A stretch of 64,000 nucleotides of DNA from Ashinkailepas kermadecensis (lineage: Eukaryota; Arthropoda; Thecostraca; Neolepadidae), in the NCBI GenBank assembly GCA_034440615.1, contig JAOTOM010002331.1, positions 1 through 64,000 on the forward strand, read 5' to 3'. Positions 51,553 through 61,900 of this stretch are shown here, piece after piece. The position numbers and the translations under genes are program-made. The number at the start of each line of letters is the position of its first letter. Positions within the stretch are counted from its first letter, which is position 1. The notes beneath the pieces were generated by a model. The model ran no database searches. It saw nothing but the letters and a program-made list of their open reading frames with translations, and was not told the origin of the DNA.

Positions 51553-51850
51553 TTACCGGAGCATAGATTGGAGATCTGGTAGAATGGAACGGTCTGGGGC
51601 CGCGATATGGGCGTACTCCTCCCCATACTCGTCCACCACTTCCAGGTCCAGGGTTTGGAGGGCAGTGGAAGGCGAATGATGGAGGCGGAAACGATCGATC
51701 AATCTCTTCTTTGTCTCTTCACTCATGCGGTGATGCTGAAGCGCTGCAGGTGTGGTCGTGGGATGGTTGTGGTGACCCCACGCACCACCAAACCTCACTC
51801 GGCCTCGGGAGTTGAACTGCGGTGGTAGTTGTGTGGTGAATTATTGCTGT
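51553..51850 (-). pseudogene. MULE-like transposase, N-terminal exon
   Basis: Minus strand. The frame reads HNYHRSS, then AWGHHNHP, LQHHRMSEETKKRLIDRF, HSPSTALQTLDLEVVDEYG and YAHIAAPDRSILPDLQ, a pattern found N-terminal to the catalytic core in MULE/FAR1-like proteins (zinc-binding HxH, then the (H/K)SPS-AL and DRS-PD blocks). It ends ATGCTCCGGTAAGT, where CGGTAAGT is a strong splice donor (intron start 51556). The catalytic part lies 1.8 kb away at 49790-49425 with LINE DNA between, so this may be exon 1 of a spliced MULE-like gene. An alternative is that the separation is purely insertional. Confidence 0.45.
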
Positions 51851-53819
51851 AGGGCGTGTCAACTACTGTCATTTTGTGCCCATGGAGTTAGTTGTCATGC
51901 AGAAACATTAGCGCAGTCCCAGGTCGCCGTTCACGGACACTACCTTCGCAGGATAAAAACACGCATAGAGAATGCAAAAAGCATGCTTTCATCTGCTTCA
52001 AAGATGCTTCAAAGATGAAAGACAAAAAGCATGCGCGCTCACAGGCCATTCTCATCAGCGCCGCGTAGCAACAGGAGGGCAACGTCGTGTGCGCACTTCC
52101 CTATCATCAGCTAAACATTATCGCTGTGGCACTGAGGCCAAACAGGAAGTTCGCGGAGCTTACATGTCTATGCCCCTCGACGACACGATTCCAGAGGTCT
52201 TGCACCGATTTGTGCGAGCCTTGTCATCCCCGAAGAGGAATGTTATGCCGACCAAACGGGGATCTCCGAATTGTACAGCTCCGTGATTCTTTTAAAAACT
52301 CCTGATGCCTTCATCGGTCAGATGACGCCATCGGGTGCAGAGCTCGGGATGTCCACCGAAATGCATGCACGAAAAGCAACATTCGCTTCCTGTATGCTTA
52401 GCCACAGCATTCACCTGTGATCACTTCGAATGTTACCACATGCTATTATCAATTATTCGTGAAAATTGTGGTCGGCTGCCAGGCAAGGGCGGGCGGGACA
52501 CTTGAAGCTAGGATACACTAGTTGCTGTTCAACTTCAGAACCTGTGAAGCTAGCTCCTGGTACTTGCACAGCTCCTTTTGCACCGCAGCCTCTGTCTGCA
52601 CACCTGTCATGGAAGAAACGGCATTGCTCTCGATACACACTACCGCAACTACTGCCTCTCCCTCGTGCACTCGTATTTGTGTTCATATCACTTTTAATAT
52701 GACTACGAACACTCACAGGATTCTCTTGGGTACGAAATAACCTTTCTGTACTTGGCTTCCATGTCAACCTGCGAAAGATAAGTGCAATTAGTATCAATAC
52801 GTGCAGAAGTTAAAGAACTGACTGGAAAGTGTGCCAGCCATTCTTGCCAAGGAAATATTATAAATCTCCTTGGTCTCGCGGCTGGCAAGTCCGGGCAGCA
52901 GGCTCATGAATACTAACGCTCCCATCTCGAGAACCTATGGTACCAACTGACCCAAGGCTACAGTGCATGCAGCGCGTGCATTACCAATTAGAGCATCAGA
53001 AATTAGCGGCGGCAGCGGCCAAACGTATAGCACAGGTATAACAAGGATGGTGGAAATGTGTATACCGTCCCGCAACTCCTCATCAAATTATCACGCGCTT
53101 CGACGTGTTTTCCACATTTGATGCTTTTTCCTCCAGCTTATTTTTAGTGTGTTCAATCTGATCTTTAACCCGCGGTGGTCTTTTTACGCCCCACAACGGT
53201 TTTGCACGATAGAGAGGAATGGCGACGCGCAGCGTCGCGAAATTTTCCGTACCTTTTCCTCCATCTTGTTTTGTGCTTAACGTGGAAGTTTCAACATCGG
53301 GTAATGTAAGGTAACTTACCTAGCTCAGGTCAAGTAGGACTACCTCCAAAGTATTCACGATCGATAACTCATCTAAATGAAGAGCTATGGATAAGAAACT
53401 TGGCGCGTTAGTGCAATTAGGCAGCGTGCCTGCAAAACCTACATTTGGGATTGATGTTCGAGGTCAGGTCAGTAACCTAAGGTCACTGTCAATTTTGGCC
53501 AATGGTGGACCAATGCGATTATTTTTGTAACCCACTGTGCAATTTGCTCTCAAATAGCGTGCGCTTTAGCTCTGTGGTTGGCAAGTGGTTGTGTTGGAGG
53601 TGGATGGTAAGGATTTGGGTACATTGGATGGACTGTGGGGCGGAAGGATGTAGGACTGGAGGCGGATGTCAGGGTAGAGTGGTTGGAGGTGGGTTGGGCG
53701 TCGGTGGATGGAAGCGCTGAGGATATGGGCGACGTTGTGGATGCAGGGGATTTTCCTGGACGCTTCTCTCGCTGCGACTCCTGCCACTTCTCATCTCGTT
53801 CAAGGGGGGGGGCGCCACG
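51851..53819. other. Unassigned sequence
   Basis: No recognised gene. A 95-codon minus-strand Pro/Ser/Thr-rich ORF (53837-53550) overlaps a G/T-rich stretch and has no domain I can name. The TTCAAAGATG duplication at 52000-52015 is minor. Confidence 0.3.
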
Positions 53820-56583
53820 ATGATAATAAATCGCCACGCCGTTACCATATGCAGTATATGTTTACCGCCGGGTCAGATTATTCCACTTTTGAGCTATCAC
53901 AAAAGGTGGGGCAGCCCATGCCGCCGGTGATGGTGTACGTGGACTTTAACGCCCATCGTCCTCTTTTTGGGGCTCAATGATGACGAGCCGTGACGCGCAA
54001 CGGAACGTTTTATTCGAGATTTCCCACTGTGTCCTTAACACAGGGAAGTCAACCCATTTTACGTTGCCAACGAGGCAGACCTCCGTGCTGGATCTCACCC
54101 TCTGCGGTCCAGAAATTGCAACTTATTTAGAATGGATCGTGGACGGTGATCCGTGTAATATTGACCATTTCCCTGTTGGTCTCCATTTATTAAACGTTTT
54201 GTAAGTCGACGACCTTCCAAATGGACATTTAACCGAGCCGATCGGGATTCATTTTAAGCAAATCTTGAGAGTAGACTCCCCGACCACTCCGATGAATTTG
54301 GTATCTCCGTTGGGACGTTCACGACGGCAACTGTGCACAGTGCTCAGCAACACATTCCCTCGCTCATGAGGAATATCACTTCGAATACCTGTCCCGTGGT
54401 GGTCAGAAAAGTGCCGAGAGGCTTTGTGTGCCAGGAAGAGGGCGCTTCGCATATTTAATATAAATAGTTGTACGCCAAATTTAATAGCTTTCAGCACATC
54501 ACGGACATTCGCTAGGCGTGCTATCGCCGAAGCGAAACGAGATTCATGGAAAGCGTACGTCAACACGTTAAACAGTTCCACATTAAATTCATCTGTATGG
54601 TCCCGCATAAAGCGCTTTTTCGGAAGGTATACCCCACTGCCACTTCCCACCTTAAACATGGCCGGTTGAGACATCATCGACCCGGAAGAAGAAGCCGACA
54701 GGATAGGACGAGCCTTATCAGCACACTCGAAAAATAGGAACAGCGTGTGTTTTCGAGCTACAAGGCTCGGTGCGAGGCCATGCCCCTTGATTTTTCAACT
54801 ATAGACCTTGAATACAACATTCCATGTTATATTTCCGAACTGATTGCAGCAGTCAGCATTCTGAAGAGCGTGACAGAGGGCACCGATACATTACATGATA
54901 TGTTCAAACGTCTGCCAACAACAGCTTTAGGAGCACTCCTGAAAACACTAAATGACATATGGACAACTTGCGCATTTCCACCTTCGTGGCGGAAAACAAT
55001 TGTAGTGCCTAACCGTAAGCCAAATATAACCGGGAAGAACCCAGTGTGTTATCGCCCCATCTCGCTCACTTGCTCCTTATGTTAGCTGTTTGAAAACAAA
55101 TGGCGAATGTCCGACTAATGTGGTTTTTAGAGCGTAACAATCACCTCACTATGATTCAGAGTGGTTTCTGAAAACACCTCAGCACGCTTGATCTTGATCA
55201 CTTGACTCCGATCACTGCACTCTAGTTTTAGGAAGCAATGCCATACAGCTGCGATTTTTCGGTATTGACGGATCATATCATACTGCATGGCGACATGGAA
55301 TTATCATGAAGTTGCACCGCATGGGTATCAGAGGCTCCATGTTTGTTTGTTTTTGACAATTTGCATTCGCTGCCAGAACTTTCCGTGCTAGAGTAGGTTT
55401 CCTCTCTGGCACATTCAAACAAGTTGACGGAATCCCATGGAAGTGTACTGAGTGTTGCATTGTTTGCTATTGCCATCAATTATGTGCCATTGACAACTTC
55501 CGTAAGGAAAGCGCTAGTCGTGGATGATTTTGCCGTGTGGTGTTCCTCGCGCACCGTGCGCACGGTAGAGAAACAACTTCAGCTGGCTGTCGTGAAGGTG
55601 CAGGATTGGTGTGACAAAACAGGTTTCGCTATATCAACACCGAAGACCTTCGCAGTTCAATTCTGCCGCAAACGCTCTTGCACCGATCCGGTGATTATGC
55701 GGAACGGAAACTGTGTTCCATTCCAGCCAGCTGCCAAGTTTCTAGGTGTGAATTGGCCGCCGATTGACATACAGCACCCACAACAACGACCTTGGGCAGA
55801 AATGCGCAAAAAGACTGCAAGTGATGAGTTCAGTCTCCAGATGTTCGTATAGCGCAGATTGACCAGTCTTACTTCTTATATGCCAATATGTTGTGCGTTC
55901 CAAAATTGACTATGGTTGTTATCTTTATGACGGAGCATGTGCAAAAACCAAGCGTCGTCTTGATGTGATCCACAATGCAGCTCTTCGCATTGGCACTGGA
56001 GCTTCCCCAGCTGATAGTGTAATGGCAGAGGCACATGAGCTACCTCCTGCGCTGCGTCCGAAATTATTGGGGGCGAGATACGCATGCAATGTCTCCCAAA
56101 ACCGAAAATATCCAGCCAGTCAGGGGATGTTCTCGGGGACATCAAGGCCACGTCAAAGGGCCCATAAGCAGCGTGGATTGCCTTTCTCCATTCGCATGGT
56201 TCCGACCCTCCGTGACGTAATATTAGGCCGGGTTGTGTGGCACCTGCTATTGCGCCGAACACTCCCCTTGGCAGGTTGTTCCGGTACAAATTGACGTTAG
56301 TTTGTCTGGTTCGAAGAAAGGACAAGTAAACCTGGAAGAACTCCGCACGTTGGCATTATAACCAAATACATGCATTTCACGATTTATCGCGGAATTACAC
56401 ACGGTTCCAAGTCCGTTTCTTCCGTTGGATGCGCTTGTGTCAGAAGACACGGTGTTCGATCTTTTCGTTTACGTATGCACATGGATTTTTACTGCCGAAT
56501 TGTATGCGATTTTGCAAGTGCTGTATTTATACAGGAAAACCAGTCCACCAAGCACGTGGTTTTCACAGACTTCCCAAGCTGAA
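53820..56583 (+). pseudogene. I-like LINE ORF2, decayed copy (endonuclease to RNase H)
   Basis: Pieces in order on the plus strand, in shifting frames: endonuclease end (VMVYVDFNAHRPLFG near 53930; ISHCVLNTGKSTHFTLPT, DHFPVGLHLL to 54190); linker (FARRAIAEAKRDSWKAYVN, 54490-54560); RT fingers (RPISLTCSLC, to 55085); RT palm (SHGSVLSVALFAIAINYV and catalytic VVDDFAVW, 55430-55560); thumb (SKIDYGCYLYDG, 55893 on); RNase H scrap (FTAELYAILQVLYLYRKTS, 56490-56550). Blocks align one for one with the copy at 61901-64000. About 300 bp of RT near 55100-55420 is disrupted. It is cut off at a C16 run (56583-56599), where the next LINE begins. Non-functional. Confidence 0.8.
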
Positions 56584-57244
56584 CCCCCCCCCCCCCCCCG
56601 ACGAGGCACCATCTTTCCGTGGTGGGAGGGGGGGCGATTGTGTGCCCCAAGGTCCCGGCGGATCAGGCCATTGGTCCAATGGTGAGGAGCGAGACAGAGT
56701 GCCTCACTCGTCCTTCCATCCATACGCCCCCATTACTATGCCCATCTCATCTCAACGTCCATGTCCTTCGCCTGGCCCGGCAACACCAACTCTCCCTATC
56801 ATGAGCATGTAGGACGACTTCACCGGCCCTGCCCTCCAGCTCAGTTTTATCGGGATAGTCGTGCCCCCTCGGCCCGTCCCCCAGGGTTGACGGAGTCCTG
56901 GAGGTTGAGGTCCCCCGTCGCACGGTGCTCTCTTTGGTCCCGATATCCCGGAGGGGCGGGCGGGCCCGTAGGGCCCCATACGGGTCAAGCGGCTGGTCGC
57001 CTCGGGCTGGGGGCCTGGGCTTTGGCCTGGTGCCTGCCGGCCCGGCCGGCTGGGGTCAAGGGGTGGGCGGCGCTGTTAGTGCGGTCGGGGTGGTGAGTCC
57101 CTCTCTCCCGGCCGTGCGAAGGCGCCGCCTGCCCCGTATAGCTCCTCGGGCGCCTGGCGTCCTCCCGTTCGCGGGGTTGAGGCGTCCCCCCAGTTGGGCC
57201 CCTATGTGGTGGGGCGCCCGAGGAGCCGAAATCAAAACACTTGC
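56584..57244 (+). other. G/C-rich 5' region of the next LINE
   Basis: Strongly G/C-rich from the C-run to the ORF1 start. The overlapping plus- and minus-strand ORFs are compositional. By position it is the 5' UTR of the LINE whose ORF1 begins at 57245. Confidence 0.45.
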
Positions 57245-58070
57245 ATGGCATCCACAACACTAAAAAGCCCTCCTGGTCCCTCTCGTAGGGACCAGACTAA
57301 CCTCCCACCAATCGCTGGTGGGAATAGCACCAAACCGAAGAGCGACCGAGAAACAATTCCCCCTACACAACGTGTCCTTGTCTTCCGTGGACTGTCAAGA
57401 TGTCTCGGCACACTGTCTCCATTTCAACGCCAAAACGGGTGTGATAGATTCGGAAAGATTACTCGATGTGAAAAATTGAAAGATGTTGCTCTAGAGGTAG
57501 AGTTCGCTCGGGCGGCAGAGGCGGAGAAAGCTTTGGAGGCGTCCGAATTTACGTACAGTGTACGGAAGGGGGATAGGACTGTCGACGAGATCATGCCAAT
57601 GAAAGTTGAACCCCATCAAACCAAGAACTCATCGCGTGGCATAATCAACTGTTATGACTTAAAGGACGTACCAGAGGACGAGATCGTTGATGGCTTATCC
57701 AAATTCGGAGTAACTGGAGCGAGGAAGATGAAAACGAGAAGAGGTACAGAGACATTTACAACAAACAATGTCATTTTAACTTTTAACACAAAAGACACCA
57801 TCAGAGATATGAGTGGGCTACGTACGTGTAAAGGTTCGTGGTTTCCTACCTAACCCCATGAGATGCTTCATGTGCCAGAGGTATGTAATCAGTTCTGCAC
57901 ACACTAATCAGTTCGGCAGAAATCGTCCTGTTTGTGGGAAATGTGCTGCATCTGACCACAGTACCGAACAGTGCACATCCGAAACGCCATATTGTGTAAA
58001 CTGTGGGCGCGGACAGAACCCCACACCTCCTATGACCGCACATGTCTTTCCTATGTCAAGGAAAGATAAA
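57245..58070 (+). pseudogene. LINE ORF1 (gag-like) with CCHC zinc knuckles
   Basis: The start ATG at 57245 gives MASTTLKSPPGPSRRDQ. Then follow VLVFRGLSRCLGTLSPF, VALEVEFARAAEAEKAL, GIINCYDLKDVPEDEIVDGL, GVTGARKMKTRRG and NNVILTFNTKDTI, the RNA-binding gag core. Near 57810 the frame shifts; the next frame has CFMCQRY and H, then CGKCAASDHSTEQC (a clean CCHC knuckle) and CVNCG. It then runs YDRTCLSYVKERKINN and switches at about 58070 straight into reverse transcriptase sequence. Normally ORF1 would stop and ORF2 start with an endonuclease, so a large internal deletion joins the two. Confidence 0.8.
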
Positions 58071-60132
58071 CAATTGCTTAGATCTCATTAGATTACTGCA
58101 TGACATAAAATGTGGTCTACGCATGAAACGCACAACAGTAGCTGCCTACTTGGACATCACTGCCGCATTCGACCGAGTACACAAATCCGCACTGACCCAC
58201 AAACTCCACAAGATAGGCCTACGCTGACACATGGCACACTTCATTCTCAACTTCCTTAGAGACAGGACCCTTAAGGTCCGATGCGGCAGTGTCACATCAA
58301 ACACCACAACACAGGAGCAGGGCCTGGCTCAGGGGAGCGTGCTCTCACCGAGCCTCTTCATCATCATGATCAACGACATACTTGCTTACCACACTGACAC
58401 TTCACTTCAATACTCACTTTTCGCGGACGACATAGCCATTTGGACAACAGCACAATGCTTCCTAAAAGCTGAAAAAAACATTCAAGCAGGACTAGACCAC
58501 ATTGCAAAGTGGTGCAAAACTTGGGGCTTCACCCTGTTCGCAGACAAATCGGCCACCGTCACATATAGTTGTATCTGCCCAACACCCAAAACTCTACTTA
58601 AAATCGATGGCAAAGCTATCGAACAGGTGAAATGCTTCAAGTTCTTAGGAGTACATTTAACGAAAAAAAACTCAGTTTCAGCACCCACATCACCTCCATC
58701 TCGAAGCGATGCGCGAAGCGCGTCAACATACTACGTGAACTTGCGGGCACAGATTGGGGCGGAGACAGGAAAACACTACTGCGACTATACACATCAATCA
58801 TAGGACCCATCCTAGCATACAACAGCATCATTTTTGCCACCATTTCAGAAAGCCAGAGCCGAAATTTATAAATCATCCAAAACAGCTGCATCAGAGCAGC
58901 CACAGGTGCCCTCAGCACCACACCGATAGCCAGTCTTCTAGTGGACTCAAACACTCCACGTCCGGAGGACACAACAGCTGTGCCGCTACCACATCAAAAT
59001 CAAATCCATTAAAAATCATCCAGCACAGTGCTGCTTTACTCCTGACAGGTACGACAAGAGCCGATTTGCGCGCAAACTTCCACCATATAGCATTCAAATT
59101 TCCACGGCTCTCTCAGATCTTAACTTCGCAATGCTATCCACTGCAACTCGACCGCCCACTAGGCCATTCTGGACTTTCAGTCAACCAAAGGTCGAGTACT
59201 TGCTCTCGGAGAAGAAATCCACTATCACATTGGCGGAAATTCTTGGCCTCTTCCACAAGTTCGCCGATGACAACAAACACAAATCACTCGTATTCACGGA
59301 TGGGTCGAAACACGAGGCAAAGGTAGGCATCGGCATCACTGGACCAGGTCTCAGACTTTCCAAGCGTCTACCGGATAACTTTTCCATCTACTCCGCTGAA
59401 GCAATGGCCATTCTGGCCGCTATCGCCATTCTCATGAGACGTAAAGCTAGAAACGTAGTAATTTACTCAGACTCCAAATCTGTCCTCCAGTCAATTAGCA
59501 ACACCCACGACTGTCCACATCACTTCATCGATAGAATCCAACAACCCGTGGCCCTTAACGTAAACATGAACTTTTCCTTCCTCTGGATTCCGGGCCACGC
59601 CAACATCCCAGGTAACGAAGAAACAGACCGGCTCGCAAAGCAAGCCTTATAATTGAACACTTACCCTAGCGTGGAATATTCGGTAGACGATTGAAAAGCA
59701 CTCCTACAATGCCACATTCGCCAACATCAACAGAACACATGGATACAACACAACTCAACACAACACAAATCCAACCACACCCACGCAATCAAACCAACAA
59801 TAGGTACATGGAACACATCAAATCAATCTCACCAACAAAAAGAGGTCATCCTCACTAGACTTAGAACTGGTTGCACAAAGCTAACACAGCCTCAGTTAGA
59901 GGGTGACCAATATACAACACCGCACTGCGGCAGCTGCAACACCACGTTAAGCATAGGCCGCATCCTGCTAGACTGTAGTAGCTTTAGCTCTCAAAGACAA
60001 CCACTTAAGGCATTCTGCCAAAAAGAGGGCATCACCCTATCGCTTCCATCGTTTCTCGGTAATAAGCATCCAGAACTCCTTCAATTGCTATTTGAATATC
60101 TGTATGCCACAAAACTAGCAGGAGCTCTGTAG
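58071..60132 (+). pseudogene. LINE ORF2 remnant: RT palm to C-terminus, with RNase H
   Basis: Starts inside RT (KCGLRMKRTTVAAYLDITAA, FDRVHKSAL) just after the ORF1 sequence. One stop (TGA, 58225) separates it from 58231-58680: EQGLAQGSVLSPSLFIIMIN and catalytic FADDIAIW, then KSATVTYSCICP. A frameshift near 58650 leads to the thumb (LLRLYTSIIGPILAYNSIIF). The RNase H domain 59131-59652 is well kept: LVFTDGSKHEAKVGIGI (Asp), IYSAEAMAILAAIAIL (Glu), VIYSDSKSVLQSI (Asp), WIPGHANIPGNEETDRLAKQ. The tail has CGSCNTT, ILLDCSSF and ends at the TAG at 60130. Endonuclease and N-terminal RT are deleted. Non-functional. Confidence 0.85.
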
Positions 60133-60500
60133 GCACCACACCACCAACACTCACATCAACTCGCAATGCATGACCGCGAAACACGTAAATAGCCATCCCC
60201 GCATGGCGTCGGACGTACATGAGCCGATTTGCTTCTCAACTAGAAATAAATGGCTACCTAGCGGTGCCGTCGGAAGTAGATGAGCCGACTTGCTTTAGGA
60301 AAACATAAACAAAAAATAAAAACAAAAATTAGCATAACGTAAAACGACTACCCAGAGGAGCCATCGGACGTAGATGAGCCGATTTACCAAGCAACTCATA
60401 ACGTAAACGGCTACCCAGAGGTACAGCGGACGTAGAAGAGCCGAATTGCAAAACACCGTACTAATCCAACTGACAACCCTGCATGGCATGCTTAGACTAA
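60133..60500 (+). repeat. LINE 3' UTR with four imperfect 45-bp repeats
   Basis: Units at about 60188-60232, 60249-60293, 60340-60388 and 60404-60449 follow the pattern GGCTACCCAGAGG-NGCC-TCGGACGTAGATGAGCCGAT-TTGC, separated by A-rich linkers. They lie directly after the ORF2 stop. Confidence 0.7.
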
Positions 60501-60944
60501 CCCGCTACTAACAACTAACACGCGGCGGCCGGCGTGATAGGCGGTGTGAACAATTACCTCCTTGTTCGCTCAGTAAAGATCCCTCGATGCTCTTCGATAA
60601 GAGTAGGCTAAAGCCGGCACCCTGGCAAAATCAACTTCTCGCCACTCTCAAAACACCCCCACCCCCACCCAAACTACGAATTATTTGTGGAGGAGTAAAG
60701 TAAAACTAAACCATTTTGACATCAGGGAGCTGTCCCCAACCCAGACCCTCTCCTTCAGCACCTAAAAAATATCACGCAAACTAACGTAAAATTCCTTAAC
60801 GTAAATGTCCACTTGCCTGCACCTTGATCACAAACCCTCGCTTTATAGACAGACATGTAACGTACTCGCTTTAAAGGCGGCGCAAATGACCATGGTCCGG
60901 CACGCCTAAAAAAATCCCCCCCCCCCCAAAAAAAAAAATAATTG
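60501..60944. other. Junction region between two LINEs
   Basis: No gene recognised. ACCCCCACCCCCACCC lies at 60654-60669 and a C9-A10 run near 60918-60940. The preceding LINE probably ends here and the next begins, but the exact joints are not visible. Confidence 0.3.
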
Positions 60945-61880
60945 CAATTAAACACACCCACAAAGTAACTTTCCGTGAGGCTAGGGAAACGTACGAACAG
61001 TCCCACCCTAAAATATCATACGCATCGAAGGTGAGAAGCGCCGCACCAATTGCACACCACGAAGACAAAACCAAGGAACTGATTGCACACCTGTGTGCAC
61101 TCCTCCGCTCCTTCGGCGTATCCGTCGCCTCGCCAGCAGCAGCTCAATGAAAGTGACTGAGACCTCCGAAGCGCCAAAGCGCGCTATTCCCCGCGGCCGG
61201 CTTCGCCGCATCCTCCCGCTACGTCGCTTGCTTCAGAGCAGGCTCCAGAAGAATGGCAGTTTGTCCAACGGACCAAAAGACCCGCCAAGACCTCCAACAA
61301 CGACCTGGGGTCCCTACCCCCACTTCCGCCGTACTCACAGCAAGCCAGCCCACCATAGCACCATCCAAGACTACGCCAAGCCCCCCACCTAGTTCTGGAG
61401 AGGGTGGCGTGGCCTCACGACGGGTCCCGGTAGTTGCACCCCTTGCGATCCGATCTCGTCCCCCGATCGAGGTCCGCCCGGGGGCACCCGACATGAGCGC
61501 TTCTGGACGGGCGGCGCGAGTTGGATCCGGGGATTCGTCGCCGAGCTCACGGGTTGAGCGACGGCTTCCCGAGACGACTCCCCACCGTCCCCGGCCCCCA
61601 GGGTCAGCCCCGTGGGTGCCCCGAAGACGGGAGGGACCATGGGCCCGCCTCCCACACCACCCCATGCGATGTCCACTGGACGCAAGCGAGCACCACCATG
61701 GGCACTATCACCACCCGATGAGGGACAACACAGGTTTCGTCCCAGATCGTCCGATACCAAGTCATATCCACATCTTTAGAGTAGTTGTGTTACGTTTTAG
61801 CAGTTCTTTCTCCTTCAGACGGTCCCTCGAGAAGGAACGCCAGCAAGACAGCGTTTAGACTACCCTTTTTATAGTCACAA
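60945..61880 (+). pseudogene. LINE ORF1 C-terminal remnant
   Basis: An open frame without its own start (about 60951-61148) reads HKVTFREARETYEQSHPKIS and then KTKELIAHLCALLRSFGVSV before a TGA, resembling the C-terminal end of LINE ORF1 after the zinc knuckles. The next 700 bp is Pro/Ser/Arg-rich with no single intact frame: EEWQFVQRTKRP in one frame, longer overlapping ORFs in two others. It is probably frameshifted ORF1 tail. It lies directly upstream of the ORF2 start at 61901, fitting one element. Confidence 0.5.
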
Positions 61881-61900
61881 CTAGTCAAGCATAGTCAACC

